Below, in pieces: positions 12,585 to 24,869 of a stretch of 64,000 nt of DNA (its first letter is position 1; each line of letters begins with the position of its first letter). Position numbers and translations under genes: made by a program. Below the pieces are notes generated by a model, which saw only the letters and a program-made list of their open reading frames with translations, made no database searches and was not told the origin of the DNA. Source of the DNA: Paramarasmius palmivorus (taxonomy: Eukaryota; Basidiomycota; Agaricomycetes; Agaricales; Marasmiaceae); the NCBI GenBank assembly GCA_037176845.1, contig JAYKXP010000014.1, forward strand, positions 558,001 through 622,000. Direction: 5' to 3'.

Positions 12585-13156
12585 GAAGAAAGAGCCCACA
12601 AGGCAACTTTAGTCACGATCCGATGGTTTGTCACGGATCTCCGCGGCATCATAGCCAAAAGGCATGGCGGCTTGCATTGGCAAGGCAAGGTTGAGTTTGC
12701 TACGGCGCATATTCGTTCGCTAAGCGTTGCTTGATTGCAGGGTACTTGAGCTGCGATCTTCTGAGTACATAGCTCGAGCTTGGTTCACTTTGTCAAATAT
12801 TCTCGGATGAAATACTTGCAATGATAAATCTCAAAAAGTGACCGGGTATCGAGATTCTTTGAGAATGCTTATATTCTGCAGAAGAGATGGATTACAAGTT
12901 GGTGGGTACGAGGTACTATGGTTTTACCAAGTTGGTCTTTCGGTACGCTGCTAATAAAAAGTCATTCCCCGAGGGAAATAAATAACCCACCAACTTACCT
13001 GTCTTCACAGGCCTTCAGCCATCTGAAAGCCCTTCATAGAGGAAGTCTCGTCATGAGATTGAGAGCTGAAAGATTTCGCGGTGTTTGTACCTGTGTAGTT
13101 CGAGTCGACGTCGGAAGCGGTCACGAGTCACGGAGGTTTGCTCCTTGCCCTCAGCA
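12585..13156. other. Divergent promoter region (SH3 protein - / nucleoporin +)
   Basis: 572 bases between two divergent starts. Apart from AT-rich stretches near 12780-12960 there is no clear motif and no gene. Confidence 0.5.
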
Positions 13157-16100
13157 ATGAGCACACCAATATCTCGACCTGTAAATCCTCAGGTCAAAGT
13201 CGATCCTAATCCTCAGGAAGCCCAGTCAGATGGATTTAATGTGAGCGGATTCTTCGACTCTTCGTTGCTACGAGTCTGACGCGTGTGTAGTATCCTACCT
13301 TTCGTCTTCTAAATAAGAAAAGCCGGATAACCCTTTCACGAAACTATCTTAGCACCGACCCAGCTTTCAATTACCAGAACTTTGCAGTTGCGAACCAGAG
13401 CGGCTGGTTTGCTGCTATTCATAACTTCGGCACCAGCGGTGTTGTCCTTTCACCCCTCAGCCAGCTTCGAAATAGCGTCAAGGAAGCAAGTGGGGACGAA
13501 ACCTTCTTTCAGCCTCACAGGACACTATCATTTCCGTCTTCCGAACCGAATCTTATCACTTTTGCTTGCAACGAGACCAAATTCATCGTCGGTTTCAAGT
13601 CTGGACAAATTGTCGCCTATGACACTGCGAGCATATTTTCGCAAGGCTCAAACGAAATCCCACCCTCGAACATACTTCAAAAATCGTCAAGTCCGCCAAC
13701 CGGGATACAAGCCAACCCAAGTAATGACCCGGCATTGGCAGACTACATTGCAGTCGTTCGTAAGGATGGGGCGGTTGAATTGTTAAACACAAAATTGGAG
13801 TTGCTGGGTGCTTGGGGTCCAGGGGATGCGAGTTCCACACCGGCTTCTGGTACGTGGCTGTTTTTTTAGTCGTATTTCTCGATAATAACGCGTCTTCCAG
13901 TGGCTTGGTCGCCAAAGGGAAAGCAACTTGCGATCGGGTTGGCCCTGGGGGACATAATGACATATGCGTTAACCAATAAAACCACTCCCATACGCCACAT
14001 ACCACCGACTGCGGATGGTATGCTTGCATCTCTCAACTGGCTTGCACCGGGCCATACTTTCCGCACTAGCTATTCACCATCCACACCCGGCTCATCGGAT
14101 CCCATTCTTCACATATTGCATCAAGATAGCAAAACATCTCCAGTGACTTTTACGAAGCTGGAACATTCATTTCCTGCACCTGATAGAACAAAGCAGTCGT
14201 CGTACGTTGCAGTGCTACCCAAGTGGGACGAAGAACCAAATGGTGACGACAATAAGCTATTGGTCGTTGTGGGAGATACTCTGTGTACAGACCTCGAAGT
14301 CCTGGGGAATCAGGGCACGCAATGGTACCAGCAAGTGCAAGACAACCCACTGTCTATTCCGCTGGACAAGAATACGGAGGACACCACGATGTTGGCATTA
14401 GAAATGGATTTGACGGATACAGAGGTGTTTGCTGCCTTCCACTGTGGAGTGTTCTCATTTACTCATTTTTTTTTTCAGACAGGACATCCCGTGATGTATG
14501 CGTATCTCAATGACGGGACAGTTCAGGCATGGTATGTGGAAGGATCCAAGCCTTACGCAGGAATGATCAAACCGGCAGCAGCACCCGCCACCAGCTCTGC
14601 TTTTGGGACGACCGGTACATCTGCTTTCGGTCAACCATCTGCTCAAGCCCAAACCACTTCCGTCTTTGGGCAGTCGGCCAATTCGGCATCTTCATCATCT
14701 CCATTCACTAGTCCACCTACAACCACTGGCTCAGTTTTCGGTCAGTCGTCCTTTGGGAATGCTGGTGACTCGGCATTCGGTGGCTCAGCAAGTTCAGCGT
14801 TCGGTTCACAACCCCAGCAAACCTCTGCCTTTGCTTCTCAGCCCCAAACAGCTACACCATTCGGTGCACAAACGCAGTCATCGTCACCCTTTGGGCAACC
14901 TCAATCAGCGTCACCCTTTGGCCAGGCACAATCAGGCTCTGCTTTCGGGAGCAGCCCCGCTTTTGGTCAAAGCAGCTTCGGTCAACCAGCTTTTGGTCAG
15001 TCTAGTTTTGGACAAAAACCTGCTGCAACTCCATCCGCTTTTGGTGGAGGCTCCACCTCACCACCCGCCACGACAGGTGCTTTCAGCAACTTTGGCAGCG
15101 GTGCCACTCCCAGCCCTTTTGGTGGAGGGACGTTTGGTTCCCCTGCTCCAGCTACGAACAGTGCGCCCACCGCGCCAGAACCAATAACGAGAGATGATTC
15201 TATGAGTGATTCGTCTTTTGGTGGGCTGTCGTTGGGATCAGGCAGTGACAGCAGTGGTAATACTGCGAAGCCACCAGGAACTGGAGCTGGAGGTGGAATG
15301 TTTGGAAATGCAGCCACTCAACCTTCCGCATTCGGATCGAACTCGGATACGAGCTCAAGTAGTGGTGGATTGGTCAAACCCGCGAGTGGATTCGGTGCAT
15401 TCGGAAACACTGGCAGCTCGTCCACTGGTCTGCATTCAGCAGTGGTGCTTTCAGTGCTAAACCTGATCAACCTACCACGGGCGCCTTTAGTGGGGGCGCG
15501 TTCAGCGCAAAGCCCAGCACTACTACCCCTACTTCCGGGTTTGGGCAAAGTAGTTTTGGAAAGCCAGCTTTTGGTCAGAGTGCATTTGGTCAATCTGCAT
15601 TTGGTCAGTCTGCATTTGCTAAACCTGCTCAGACTGCCCCAGTTTCCTCGACTCAGTCATCCGGAGGTTTCGCAGCATTTGCATCTGGCGGTACATCGGC
15701 ATTCGGAGGCGGATCTTCGGACGCCAAACCGGCCTTTGGCGGTGCAACTGAAACATCAGGCGTGTTCGGCGGAAGCAAGCCTACAGAAACATCGAGTGTG
15801 TTTGGAAACAAAGATGATAAGAAACCAACCACGGGTTCTGGCGGTTTTGGAGCATTTGCGAACCAGAACTCTGTCTTTGGAGGGGCAAATACCCAAGCAG
15901 CTGAAGCCAAGCCTACCTCTACAGGAGGTTTTGCAGCATTTGCGAGCCAACCCTCTGTATTTGGCTCATCGACACCCAGTAGCGGAGGATTCGGTGGGAC
16001 CTCGTCATTTGGTAGTGCTACTCAGTCCACTACACCTAGTGCGTTTGGGGCTAAAGGTGACTCTGCTTTTGGAGGAAGTACCCCGACGGGCAAGCCGCCC

Positions 16101-19100
16101 GGCCTAGATACCTCCCCGCCTCCCTCGCCTAGTCCTACGCCATCTAAGACACCCGCATCTCCGGCTGTGTCCCCAGCGCCTGCAACAGGTGCATTCTCGA
16201 ACCTCACGCGTTCGACGTTCAAGCCTGCGGAAGGCTTTGGTGCATTCGGAAGCACTGTTACTTCGGATTCGCCTTTCTTCAAAGCTGCTAGTGAAAAGAA
16301 AGAGCCTCAAGCTACTGCATTCAGTTCGACCGAGAGCAAATCTCCGCCACCCGCTTCGACAAACACATCCTCTCCCGCTTTTGGTTCAACTTCGAAGCTC
16401 GGATTTGGATTCGGTGCAAAGAGCGCAGCGAATACAGCCCCAGCATTCGGTGCATCCACAAGCATGCCTTCCAAAGCATCAGAGCCAACTAGTGGCGGGT
16501 TTGGAGCATTCAGCTCGGGTACTTCTGCATTTGGATCGCTTGGGTCAGGTGAAAAGAAGTCGTTCGGTGAGATGCTGAGAAGTGGAGATGGCCAGAAGAA
16601 AGACGACAAGGACGCAGATTTTAAGGCCACCCCAGAGTCGAGTTCTGTGTTTGGAGAAAAAGTAGAAAGCACGCTGTCAATCCCGAAGTCTACCGGTACT
16701 GCTCCCACTCCAGAGGAGCAAACACCAAATGTACCTCAGCCAGACACGAAACCTTCTGTATTTGGTACCAGTGGCCAAAAAAGTCCTACGTCCATTCCAT
16801 CTCCGGTCTTCACACCTCCACAGTCTGCATCCAAAGACGAAAAGTCATCACCGGAGCCATCTACACCTCGAAACGAGGACATACCAGAAATCAAGGTCAC
16901 TAGCACTCCTTCCAAAGTTGGCGGGCATGTGTCGTCCGAGTCGATGTCTTCTCAGGCTAGCTCCTTCGTGGATGTGGCAAAGCCTGAAGAAGGTGAGAGT
17001 GACTTTGAAGAGCCACCTGATGACGAGGACTCCGACTTTCTCTCAGAAGGCTATGGAACCCAATCAGAAAGTGGGAACGAAACAGATGAAGATCAAGCAG
17101 AAACAGAAGCTACACCTGGGCCTTCCCAGATTCCCTTACCTAGGTCTCGTTCTGGGACGCCCCAAGCACCTACGGGGCCACCGACCCCTGCAAGCAACGA
17201 GGAGGAGGATGGAGATGAGGAGGAAGAAGAGGAAGAGGAAGAAGAAGAGGAAGAAGAAGAATATGACGACGAAGATGACACTTCAAGACTTTCTACTATA
17301 ACAGAGGAAAACGAGACTACAACTCCCCCTGGTTCACCCACCAAGAAAGAACTTCCAAAACAGAAAGAACCGCTTACTGCACCGACACCTACAGCACCTC
17401 CGCCTTTCGGTCTTGGTAGACCGAGTACTCGTCCCTCACGTAGTTCTCCTTTGGCGGGCGCACCGCTCTCAGGATACGAAGAAGAACCAGGGTTTACTAC
17501 TCCGACAGCCACTGAACCTGCGAAGGTACCTTTCAAACCTCGGCCTGCATCTCCAAAGACGCCTTTCGGGGTATTTTCAACTCCTCGACCACCTTCGCCT
17601 GAAGATAATAAGCCTAAGAGACCCAAGACACCCCCATTGCTGAGCAATTTCGGCTTAGGTGGCGGTTCCGCGACCCCAACTGCAAAATCCCTATTCAGCC
17701 AGCCTGCAGCTCCTTCTCCTTCACCACCACTGTTTGGTAAACCATTCTCTACTCCTCCTTCTGCAAACGCACCATCGCCAGTTTCTGCATCTGGTACTCC
17801 CCCGCCACCTGGTGGTTTCTTCGGGTCTTTCAAGCCTACCCCGGCAGCTCCGACTACACCCGTGATCAAGAAAGAAGAGACTGCAAGTACTAGCTCCTTA
17901 TTTGGTACCCCATCTCCTGGTTTGTTTCATAAGCCTGGATCAACGGTACCCCCTCCAAACATGACTCCGAAAGCTGCGCCAGCTCCTTTCCCTGTGTCTC
18001 CCGCACCAACGAACTTATTCGGTCAGCCTGGGGGTGCTGCTCAGACGCCAAATACTGTTCCGCAAGCTACACTACCCCATGCCGTACCACAGCCGAATCT
18101 CGTGCAACAAGCACAAGAGGGGATGCAGCGAGAGTGTGCGTTGCTGTATATGACCATGACCAACGAGTTACAAGACGTGAGTAATCCGCATTGACTTTTT
18201 TTGGTTTCTGGACTGATGTCAACATACAGCTACGCAAATTGGCCGAGCTGGCAAGCAAGAAGCGGGAAGCGTTAAATAAAACTGCTGGGGGGTCTCGGCG
18301 TAAAGAGGACTTGGGTGATGCTAGTAAATGGGCTTTGTGCGACGTCGTACAATTTGGCGTCACCATGAGACAGTTTGGGAAGGACATCTCCGAGCTAAAG
18401 GAAGGGACGGAGGCGCAGAAGCAGGCAGTCTCAGAATTGAACAAGGCCATGATTAAAGGTGCGGCCTTCAAGACTTTATCCAAACCTACACCTAATCTGT
18501 CAACTATCACAGCTGGCACAAGAAGAGAGGAGATAGCACGGTTCAATAAGGCTAAAAGTGATAACGAGTTCTCAAAGATGTTGAAATCAAGGACGCTAGG
18601 TCCGGAGCACCTCGAGACACAAACGCAACTGAGGCGCAGCATACGAGTATGAATATCATCTTGAGTCGTTGCGTTCACTGAATCTTTTCTTCTGCAGAAT
18701 CTCGGCTCACGTGTGCAGCAACTAGAGGACCAGTTGAAATCGCACAAAAAGAAACTCGCTGAGTTCAATTCCGGAAAGCCTTCACTAAGGTCTGTTCGTC
18801 CATTTATCGGAAAGGAATCATTAAACATTCTTGCTTTTAGGGCACCGAGCATCGATACGGTCAACCGGACTTATCGGAACATAGACATAGCCATTCAACA
18901 GCAGAGCGAGGACGTTGAGAAACTTGCATCGCGGGTCAAGAAGCTTACTCTGTCTGGTTCATCATCCCTCACTCGACCATCCGTTATTGGGCGAGATCCT
19001 CGTCTTCCTGACCCCATCGTCAGACGCCCCTTTAATGTAACGCCCGATGTTGCCATGACTACTGCAGCAGCTCTGAATGCGGAACGGTCGGCTCATAGGC

Positions 19101-19693
19101 TGAAGACTGCATTACTGGCCGCAAGGAAAGAGCCCTTGCTGAACACCAGTGCTGCTGCGGCCATGAAGAAATCCGAGGTTCCGGTCGCGTTCAATACACC
19201 CCTCAGGAAACCTGGTGAAGGTCCTGGATTCCAGTTCAATACACCTATACAGGGCTCCTTATTTGCAGACCCCTCGTCACCATCACCCCAGGCTGATGTC
19301 CCCGACTGGGATAACTTCCCAGAAGACCACTTCAACCCCTCGACACCAGTGAGCACCTCTAGGCGGGGCACCGCAAGGAAAAGCCATACAGCACGAGTGA
19401 GCCCCAGCATACCTCACTCTTCAGGTTCAGCTCCTAGTCCTAGTCATGGGCATCCCTTCGGGGCTGGTCCAGTTACGATGCTAGGATCTCCTTCGCCGCC
19501 TGTTAAAATGGCTCCTCAGCCTAGCTCCTTTGACTGGGGTCCACTACCAGAGTTTAACAGAACAGCCGCACCCAGTCTCTTTGCGCCATTGACTCTCGGA
19601 AAACCAAGTCCCGGTGGCAATGCGAATCCGCAAGCTAAACCGCCGACTGGATTAGCTGGTTCATGGGTGTTGCCACCAAAACCAAGTCAGTAA
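13157..19693 (+). CDS. NUP159: Nucleoporin Nup159/Nup214 homolog with SxFG repeats; one apparent frameshift
   Basis: The start is the ATG of MSTPISRPVNPQV at 13157. An N-terminal beta-propeller (13.2-14.5 kb) includes FIVGFKSGQIVAYD, DYIAVVRKDGAVELL, VAWSPKGKQLAIG and HPVMYAYLNDGTVQAW. A long FG region with dozens of SxFG/AFG repeats follows (14.6-16.6 kb). Next come an acidic Ser/Pro-rich linker with an uninterrupted Glu run at about 17218-17260, and C-terminal coiled coils (LRKLAELASKKREAL; QQLEDQLKSHKKKLAEF) that in yeast anchor the protein to the Nup82 complex on the cytoplasmic face of the pore. The propeller recruits the Dbp5 helicase for mRNA export. Introns are near 13241-13290, 13850-13900, 14427-14480 (54 nt), 18178-18230, 18647-18697 and 18790-18840. 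The reading frame changes at about 15429 inside the FG region with no usable intron. Confidence 0.9.
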
Positions 19694-19823
19694 TTCGGGT
19701 TCGGGGATATTCTTGTATTGTAGTATGTAATTCGTATACTTCACGTCTCATGATGAGCCAGTAAACGACCCTCGTAATGTAAAAGATTTTCTGTTACTCG
19801 GAAGATTGGCCTGATACCCTCCA

Positions 19824-20732
19824 CTAAGCTGTCCTCTCTGGCGGCGTCTGTCTACCCTCGCTTTCTTCTGAATCATTGACGGTAACTCCGTTGGTTTGCG
19901 TAGCTTCGTTTGCTTGTTGGTCTCGTGGATCGTAGATTATAGATTCAAGATGTGCAAGTGCCGCCTGAAAAATACACTAGTATGGGACATATCGGTTATC
20001 ATTGACAAAATCACTGCGCACCCTCCCGACTTCACTGAGTTCTTGCTCCTCGTCTCCGGTGAAGACTTCGAATTCGCCATCATCAGGAGCATCGATGAAA
20101 GCTTCAACGTCACCGTCGTCATCTGAGCCTGGGGGATCTGGGTGAAGAGCCGCGCATATCGATAATGCTTCGAATATAGGTTCGACTGTAAAAATTAATG
20201 AGACCATGTAAGATGGGCAAGGTGCTAGTATGACTCACGAGCATCTGTGTTTTGTGGGACGATGTTCAGTTCACGCATATCCATATCCTCCTCTTCATCC
20301 CCTTCTACATTTCCAGCGGTATCGGAGTTTCCGACTGTTTCGACCGACGTCTCGTCAAGCTGGCAATATATAGACGGTCCTCCTTGCGATCTGGACACTG
20401 CATGTAATGTAATCGATGGATATTCGATTTGGAAACCACGCCCTGTTGTCGACATGAATACCAGGACACTGGGAAATAGAGAATGTTAGTTTTTCTTAAT
20501 ACATAAGGAGTGAAGTATTTAACCTTTCTATGATGTAGAGAGTTCCTTGCGCTGCATCTTGTTCAGAAAATCCTTGGACAGGTGGATCGAGGGCTACGGA
20601 AACATTTTCTTCCTTGTGTCGGAGGACCGGTGGAATGTCGTTAAATGATGCCGGAGTTGATCCAACAAGGGTCTTGTGCTCCTCTTGAGAGATGAAATGA
20701 GGTGTAGAAGTTATCAGAGTTACAGCAGTCAT
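19824..20732 (-). CDS. pICln-type methylosome subunit (ICln/Lot5 PH-like family)
   Basis: Exon 1 starts at 20732 (MTAVTLITSTPHFISQEEHK) and runs to GTLYIIE. Splicing (GTTAAA..CCCAG) gives SVLVFMSTTGRGFQIEYPSI, then LHAVSRSQGGPSIYCQLDE, the core PH-like fold of pICln. Later exons give RELNIVPQNTDALEPIFEAL, CAALHPDPPGSDDDGD, the acidic GEFEVFTGDEEQELSEVGR and AALAHLESIIYDP. The stop is at 19824. In animals and fission yeast pICln binds the methyltransferase PRMT5 and Sm proteins and chaperones snRNP assembly; the acidic C-terminal part mimics Sm partners. Four coding exons are well supported by phase. Function is by family; an older literature role as a chloride-current regulator is doubtful. 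Confidence 0.88.
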
Positions 20733-21692
20733 CGTCGTTCAAACGCGAAAATTTTTGTCACGCTGTGTGACTCGACGCGTTTCCTCTTTCCACAACCTCA
20801 CCGTTAGAAGCTGTGAACAGTATGGTGTGGATTGCATAGACTTCTAACATGTCTTTCCTTCTGTTACTATCTTGCACAAATAGACAAGTGAAAGGTAAAT
20901 CCAGTACTCCTTTCCGCCCGTTCCGTATGCAAGGCTTTTGGGAATCGTTTCAGATCTCGCGAGTCGCCAGTGCAAAATTGAAATACCTGATCCTGTTGCC
21001 ATCATTCTTTATTTCTATGATCGCCCCGTATGTCATTGTCGAATCGTTGGTTCGGTGGTATGGCGTATCGACTTTCTGTTGAACCCAGAGTATTCCTACG
21101 ATGACCGTACATACTCCGCAAATCTTGCTCAAAAGCAGCTAAAACCATTCCGTGCAAGCTCAAGTGTTCCGCGCCATCTACATCATCCCTGGACATTGTC
21201 TTGACAATCTGAAATTCGCCAAACGGAAGAGAGGCGGTATCTGGATTGTGCATATACCGTGACAGGTTCATTGGTGTATTTGGGCAACTCAGGGTTAGTG
21301 CACAGTGGCCTGAAATATTAGGCCTCCCGTCGTACCGATCTTTGTTGCAAGTCGAGGTCGAGTGACTCCCGAACCCTAACTCGCGGGGGATTGCTGTAAC
21401 TGGACGGGATTCGGGAATGTTCGAGGTCTCGAAGGAGGCATTTCCATGTGGTGTATACAAATTCGACTTGCAATATTTGGTCTGCTGGTCCGAGATCGTC
21501 ACTGAAGGATAAAGAAAGTTAGATCTGTCGGTAGCCTCGTGGCGGATTATTGCAGACCCTAAATCCAATAATTGTAACCCCGCCCCTCCCAAGTGACCAA
21601 AAAGCCACCCCCGCACACGGTGTCTAGTCCCCAACCTCCCATTACTCTCGTCGTCCATGTGGTAGGACAACACCACTCCCTCCTTCACCTAC
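20733..21692. other. Divergent intergenic region (pICln - / seven-helix protein +)
   Basis: 960 bases. A 228-codon open frame (21688-21002, -) lacks domain-like composition and overlaps the start of the next gene, so it is not called. Pyrimidine-rich tracts near 21580-21690 precede the next start, as is common in basidiomycete promoters. Confidence 0.5.
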
Positions 21693-23089
21693 ATGGCTCA
21701 AGTCCCTCTCGTTTCCGTGAACCTCGCAAATATTGCTATCGAGAGTTTTCTTTATGGAATCTTCTTCATTCTCAATGCTGGTTCGATCGCACTTCTCATT
21801 TATCCACGGCATCAACCTTCTGTGACCTCCAAAACGCGAGAGAATCGATTTAAAGCTGCTGTCAAAAAGCCCATGTTTATTGGTGCTATCGCGCTATTCG
21901 TTGGAATCACTGGGGTACGTTTCTTTCGAGTCCTTGTATATCTCCATCTCTAACTCGTCGGGTACTCGTAGCATTGGATTTGTACCGTAATGAGGCTTTT
22001 TGCGGCCATGTCCACGTATAAGGACGGTAAAGAGCCGCTCGAATACTATTCCGACATCTCACAAAATGTATATGCCATTAAAACGGGATTTTTGGAGGCC
22101 TCTCTTATTATTGGTGATGCCATGCTGGTACGATTCTTGCCTGCGTCTTGAGAATACCCACAAATACAAACCAGGTCTACCGGCTCTGGAAAGTGTGGAA
22201 TATGAAGTATTGGGTGATCGCTCTGCCCTGTTTATCGTTGTTGGGACTCATCGGTATGTCGTCTTGGTCCTCAAAACATGTCTGATGATCCTTGCTGACT
22301 ACTAGACACCTCAGTATGCGGTATTGGGCTCGTAAATGACTTTGTGCACTACGCTCCCGGTCGCTCGGTGTTTTCCCCTGGTACTCAGGCATGGGTTCTA
22401 GGCGACGGGCTGTTCACGCTGGTGTGAGTTGTCTTCTACCCTGTCATTCACCTGAAACTCACTTTGAAATCCTTCTACACAGTACGAATGTGTACAGTTC
22501 GTCCTTTATCGCGTGGCGAATCTGGCGTACAGACCGTCGTACCCGTTATTCTGGTGCTTCTCGACTTATACGATCAAAGAGCTTGATAGTACGTTTTCAA
22601 CGCGTCCTGATGAGCAAAAGTCTGATTCCGGACGATAGTCCGTTCTTGCTATATTCATAGAAAGCGCCCTTCTGTATACGTGAGTAACCATAACCTGAAT
22701 GGCACGATATACTACGGCACTTACTATCTTCACCCAGCTCCTGGACCGTGGTCTTCATAGTAACATATGCTGTCGAATCGCACATAGAAGCCCTAATAGC
22801 CGACTGTTGGGCGGTGACGGCTGGAATATCCTTTGGCCTCATCAACGTGCGGGTAGGGATGGGTTGGGCAAACAAGACCGCAAGTAGTATCACGTCGACG
22901 CTACCGAGATTTCGAGGCGAGGCCAACACAGCAGAAGAAGATATGGCGTATCCAATGCAGACGCTCGCTATCCATGTCCATCAAGTTAAAAATATCATGC
23001 AGTCACCAGAGGTGGTGAGCTTCCCGGATAATTCAAAACCCCAGTCGCACCCTGAGGAGTTCGACCGCCCAGAGAAGGATGAGGTTTAA
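21693..23089 (+). CDS. Orphan seven-transmembrane-type protein, family member 1
   Basis: The start is MAQVPLVSVNLANIAIESF at 21693. Exons give FLYGIFFILNAGSIAL, KKPMFIGAIALFVGITG, HWICTVMRLFAAM, LIIGDAMLVYRLWKVW, WVIALPCLSLLGLI, VYSSSFIAWRIWRT, the sixth helix FLESAALYVLT-VVFIVTYAV, and a cytosolic tail with AGISFGLINVRVGMGWA and LAIHVHQVKNI. The stop TAA is at 23087. This is an Agaricomycete-specific family of seven-helix proteins without known function. It is distinct in sequence from the DUF6534-like protein but similar in layout (conserved W.YRLW, IN.R and an IHV tail motif). Two more members lie at 34193-35528 and 35789-37123 on the minus strand. Receptor-like function is only a guess from topology. 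Confidence 0.78.
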
Positions 23090-23520
23090 TTGGTTATGGT
23101 GTAGTAATGTTAGTTTCCTGTAATGTTCAACTGTTTTGAGATTTGATCCTGGGGGCACAGTTGGCGTCTCGAGCTATCTTCAGCGCCAGTCGTCGTGATG
23201 AGACTGAATACAAATGGCTGTTGAGTGGATACAGGTGATCCCGGGCCCTCATGACTACTTGATGAGTATCAGTGTAGAGGCGAAAAGCAGAAATACTGGG
23301 TGTGGTTTCGCATACCATCCATGTCAATTTTCATGAAGCAGAAACGTTTCTCTCGCGGCTTGGCGAAAGGAGGGATCTCGCAATGACTGTTGAGAGGAAC
23401 AGTTGAGAGGAACAGTGTAAAAGCACCGCCACTGATTACGGCCCTACACGTGTGATCAAGTACTCAGGGGAACAAGGCGACCGTTGGGAGTTTTGCCGCT
23501 TCATTCTCTCTTCTTCCTTC
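23090..23520. other. Intergenic / promoter of second SH3 gene
   Basis: No gene supported. A short tandem duplication (GTTGAGAGGAACA twice) lies at about 23390-23416. Confidence 0.5.
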
Positions 23521-24487
23521 ATGACAGTCACCACCATGTCCGCTGATACCCAGAAAGCCGCTCTTTTCTCGCATGTCGTCTCTCAGATCGAACAGAACGT
23601 AGAATTTCTCATCTCGCAGAACTATCTCTCTCGGTCGGACGCTTCGGCTTTCCTAAACAAGCTGTCAAATATCAGCATTGATACCACAGTTACTACAACT
23701 TCGGTACCAACCCCATTTGCAAGACGAGCAAATCCAGCACCAGCACCTGTGGCTGCTATGCCAGCTGCATCTCAGTATCCTACGTGCAGGGCGCTGTGGG
23801 GATACAATGAGACCGGATCCGTGCGTCTTTAGTTGACTCATTATCTAGATTGATATCAATCTTTTTTTTCTCACAGGACTCAGATGATCTGTCGTTTTCT
23901 GCAGGAGACATCATTGAAATTATTGAGGAAACTAATGGTGACTGGTGGATGGGAAGGTTGAATGGAAAGCAAGCGCTTTTCCCCTCAAGTTATGTCGAGA
24001 AGATTCAAGCACCAGCTCCGACTGCAGCACCCCCAGCTCCCGGTGCACGAGCGCTACCACCGTTCAATCGAAATGGTTCCAACAACGAGAAACCCGCGTA
24101 CAAGCCGTTCGGTGCTGCACATTCCAGCGTCAACCAACCTCCTCCTCCAGGCGCTGGAACCAACACCGTCGGACTGCAAGTACGGATGTTCTTTGATTTT
24201 TATTTTAGGCATACTAACACGTTTTATCACTAGCAAGACGCTGGACAGGAAAAGAAAAAGTCCAAGTATGGTTCACTCGGGAATACGGTGAGTGAAAGTC
24301 CTGTTCATCGGGCTCCGAGGAATTTACGTAGTGTCCTTGCCAGATGGCACACAGCGCTGCGGGCGGCGTTGGCTTTGGTGAGTTTTCGGAGTGATTTCCT
24401 GGAGTTTGCAATAGAGGGCTAACAAGCAACCGACTTATAGGTGCTGGTTCTGCTATTGGCGGTGGACTTGTCCGAGCGATCTTCTAG
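23521..24487 (+). CDS. LSB1/PIN3-like SH3 domain protein, paralog 2
   Basis: Start codons at 23521 ([15 protein letters not shown]) or 23536. The N-terminal helical block ([20 protein letters not shown]) is equivalent to that of paralog 1. A single SH3 domain is split by an intron at 23822-23878: [11 protein letters not shown], then [39 protein letters not shown] shorter Pro/Ala-rich part follows. The final three exons encode [24 protein letters not shown] and [14 protein letters not shown], with the stop at 24485-24487. The Gly/Ala tail is shared with paralog 1 (11544-12584), so both descend from one duplication. Paralog 2 has a shorter proline linker. The expected role is regulation of cortical actin and endocytosis through the Las17/WASP proline motifs. 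Confidence 0.85.
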
Positions 24488-24869
24488 AGAGCTTTATATA
24501 TTGTATGCATACTGTATACCTACTGGCATATGTTATTTATTACATGGATCGTATATATTTACGAGGAAAGGCTAAAGCAAGGAAGTCCGAGACTTGGCTG
24601 GGTACAACCGCCGAACAGCCGCACGGCTGTGACATGAGGTAACGACGCTACGGATTTATATCACGGGTGGAGTTTTGCCTAGCTTTTTGCTGCGTATCTC
24701 TTTCTCTTAAATCCTCACCGCCTCTATACTCGCTATTCGCTACACCTTTTCGCCTCTTACGACCCCTGCAAGTTTAACGACACATAGACCCCTACACTTC
24801 GGCTCTTAGCGACACTATAAATCTTCCTATTTTCGAGCTCAGGTTCATACGACAGAGCGCTCTCCAGCA
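24488..24869. other. Intergenic region
   Basis: 3' flank of the SH3 gene and 5' region of the MARVEL-like gene. Pyrimidine-rich runs (CTCTTAAATCCTCACCGCC and similar, 24700-24840) just before the start are typical core-promoter composition. No gene is seen. Confidence 0.5.

Noticed and set aside
21002..21688. 228-codon minus-strand open frame
   Set aside because: Overlaps the promoter and start of the well-supported seven-helix gene; composition is not domain-like and no family is recognised.
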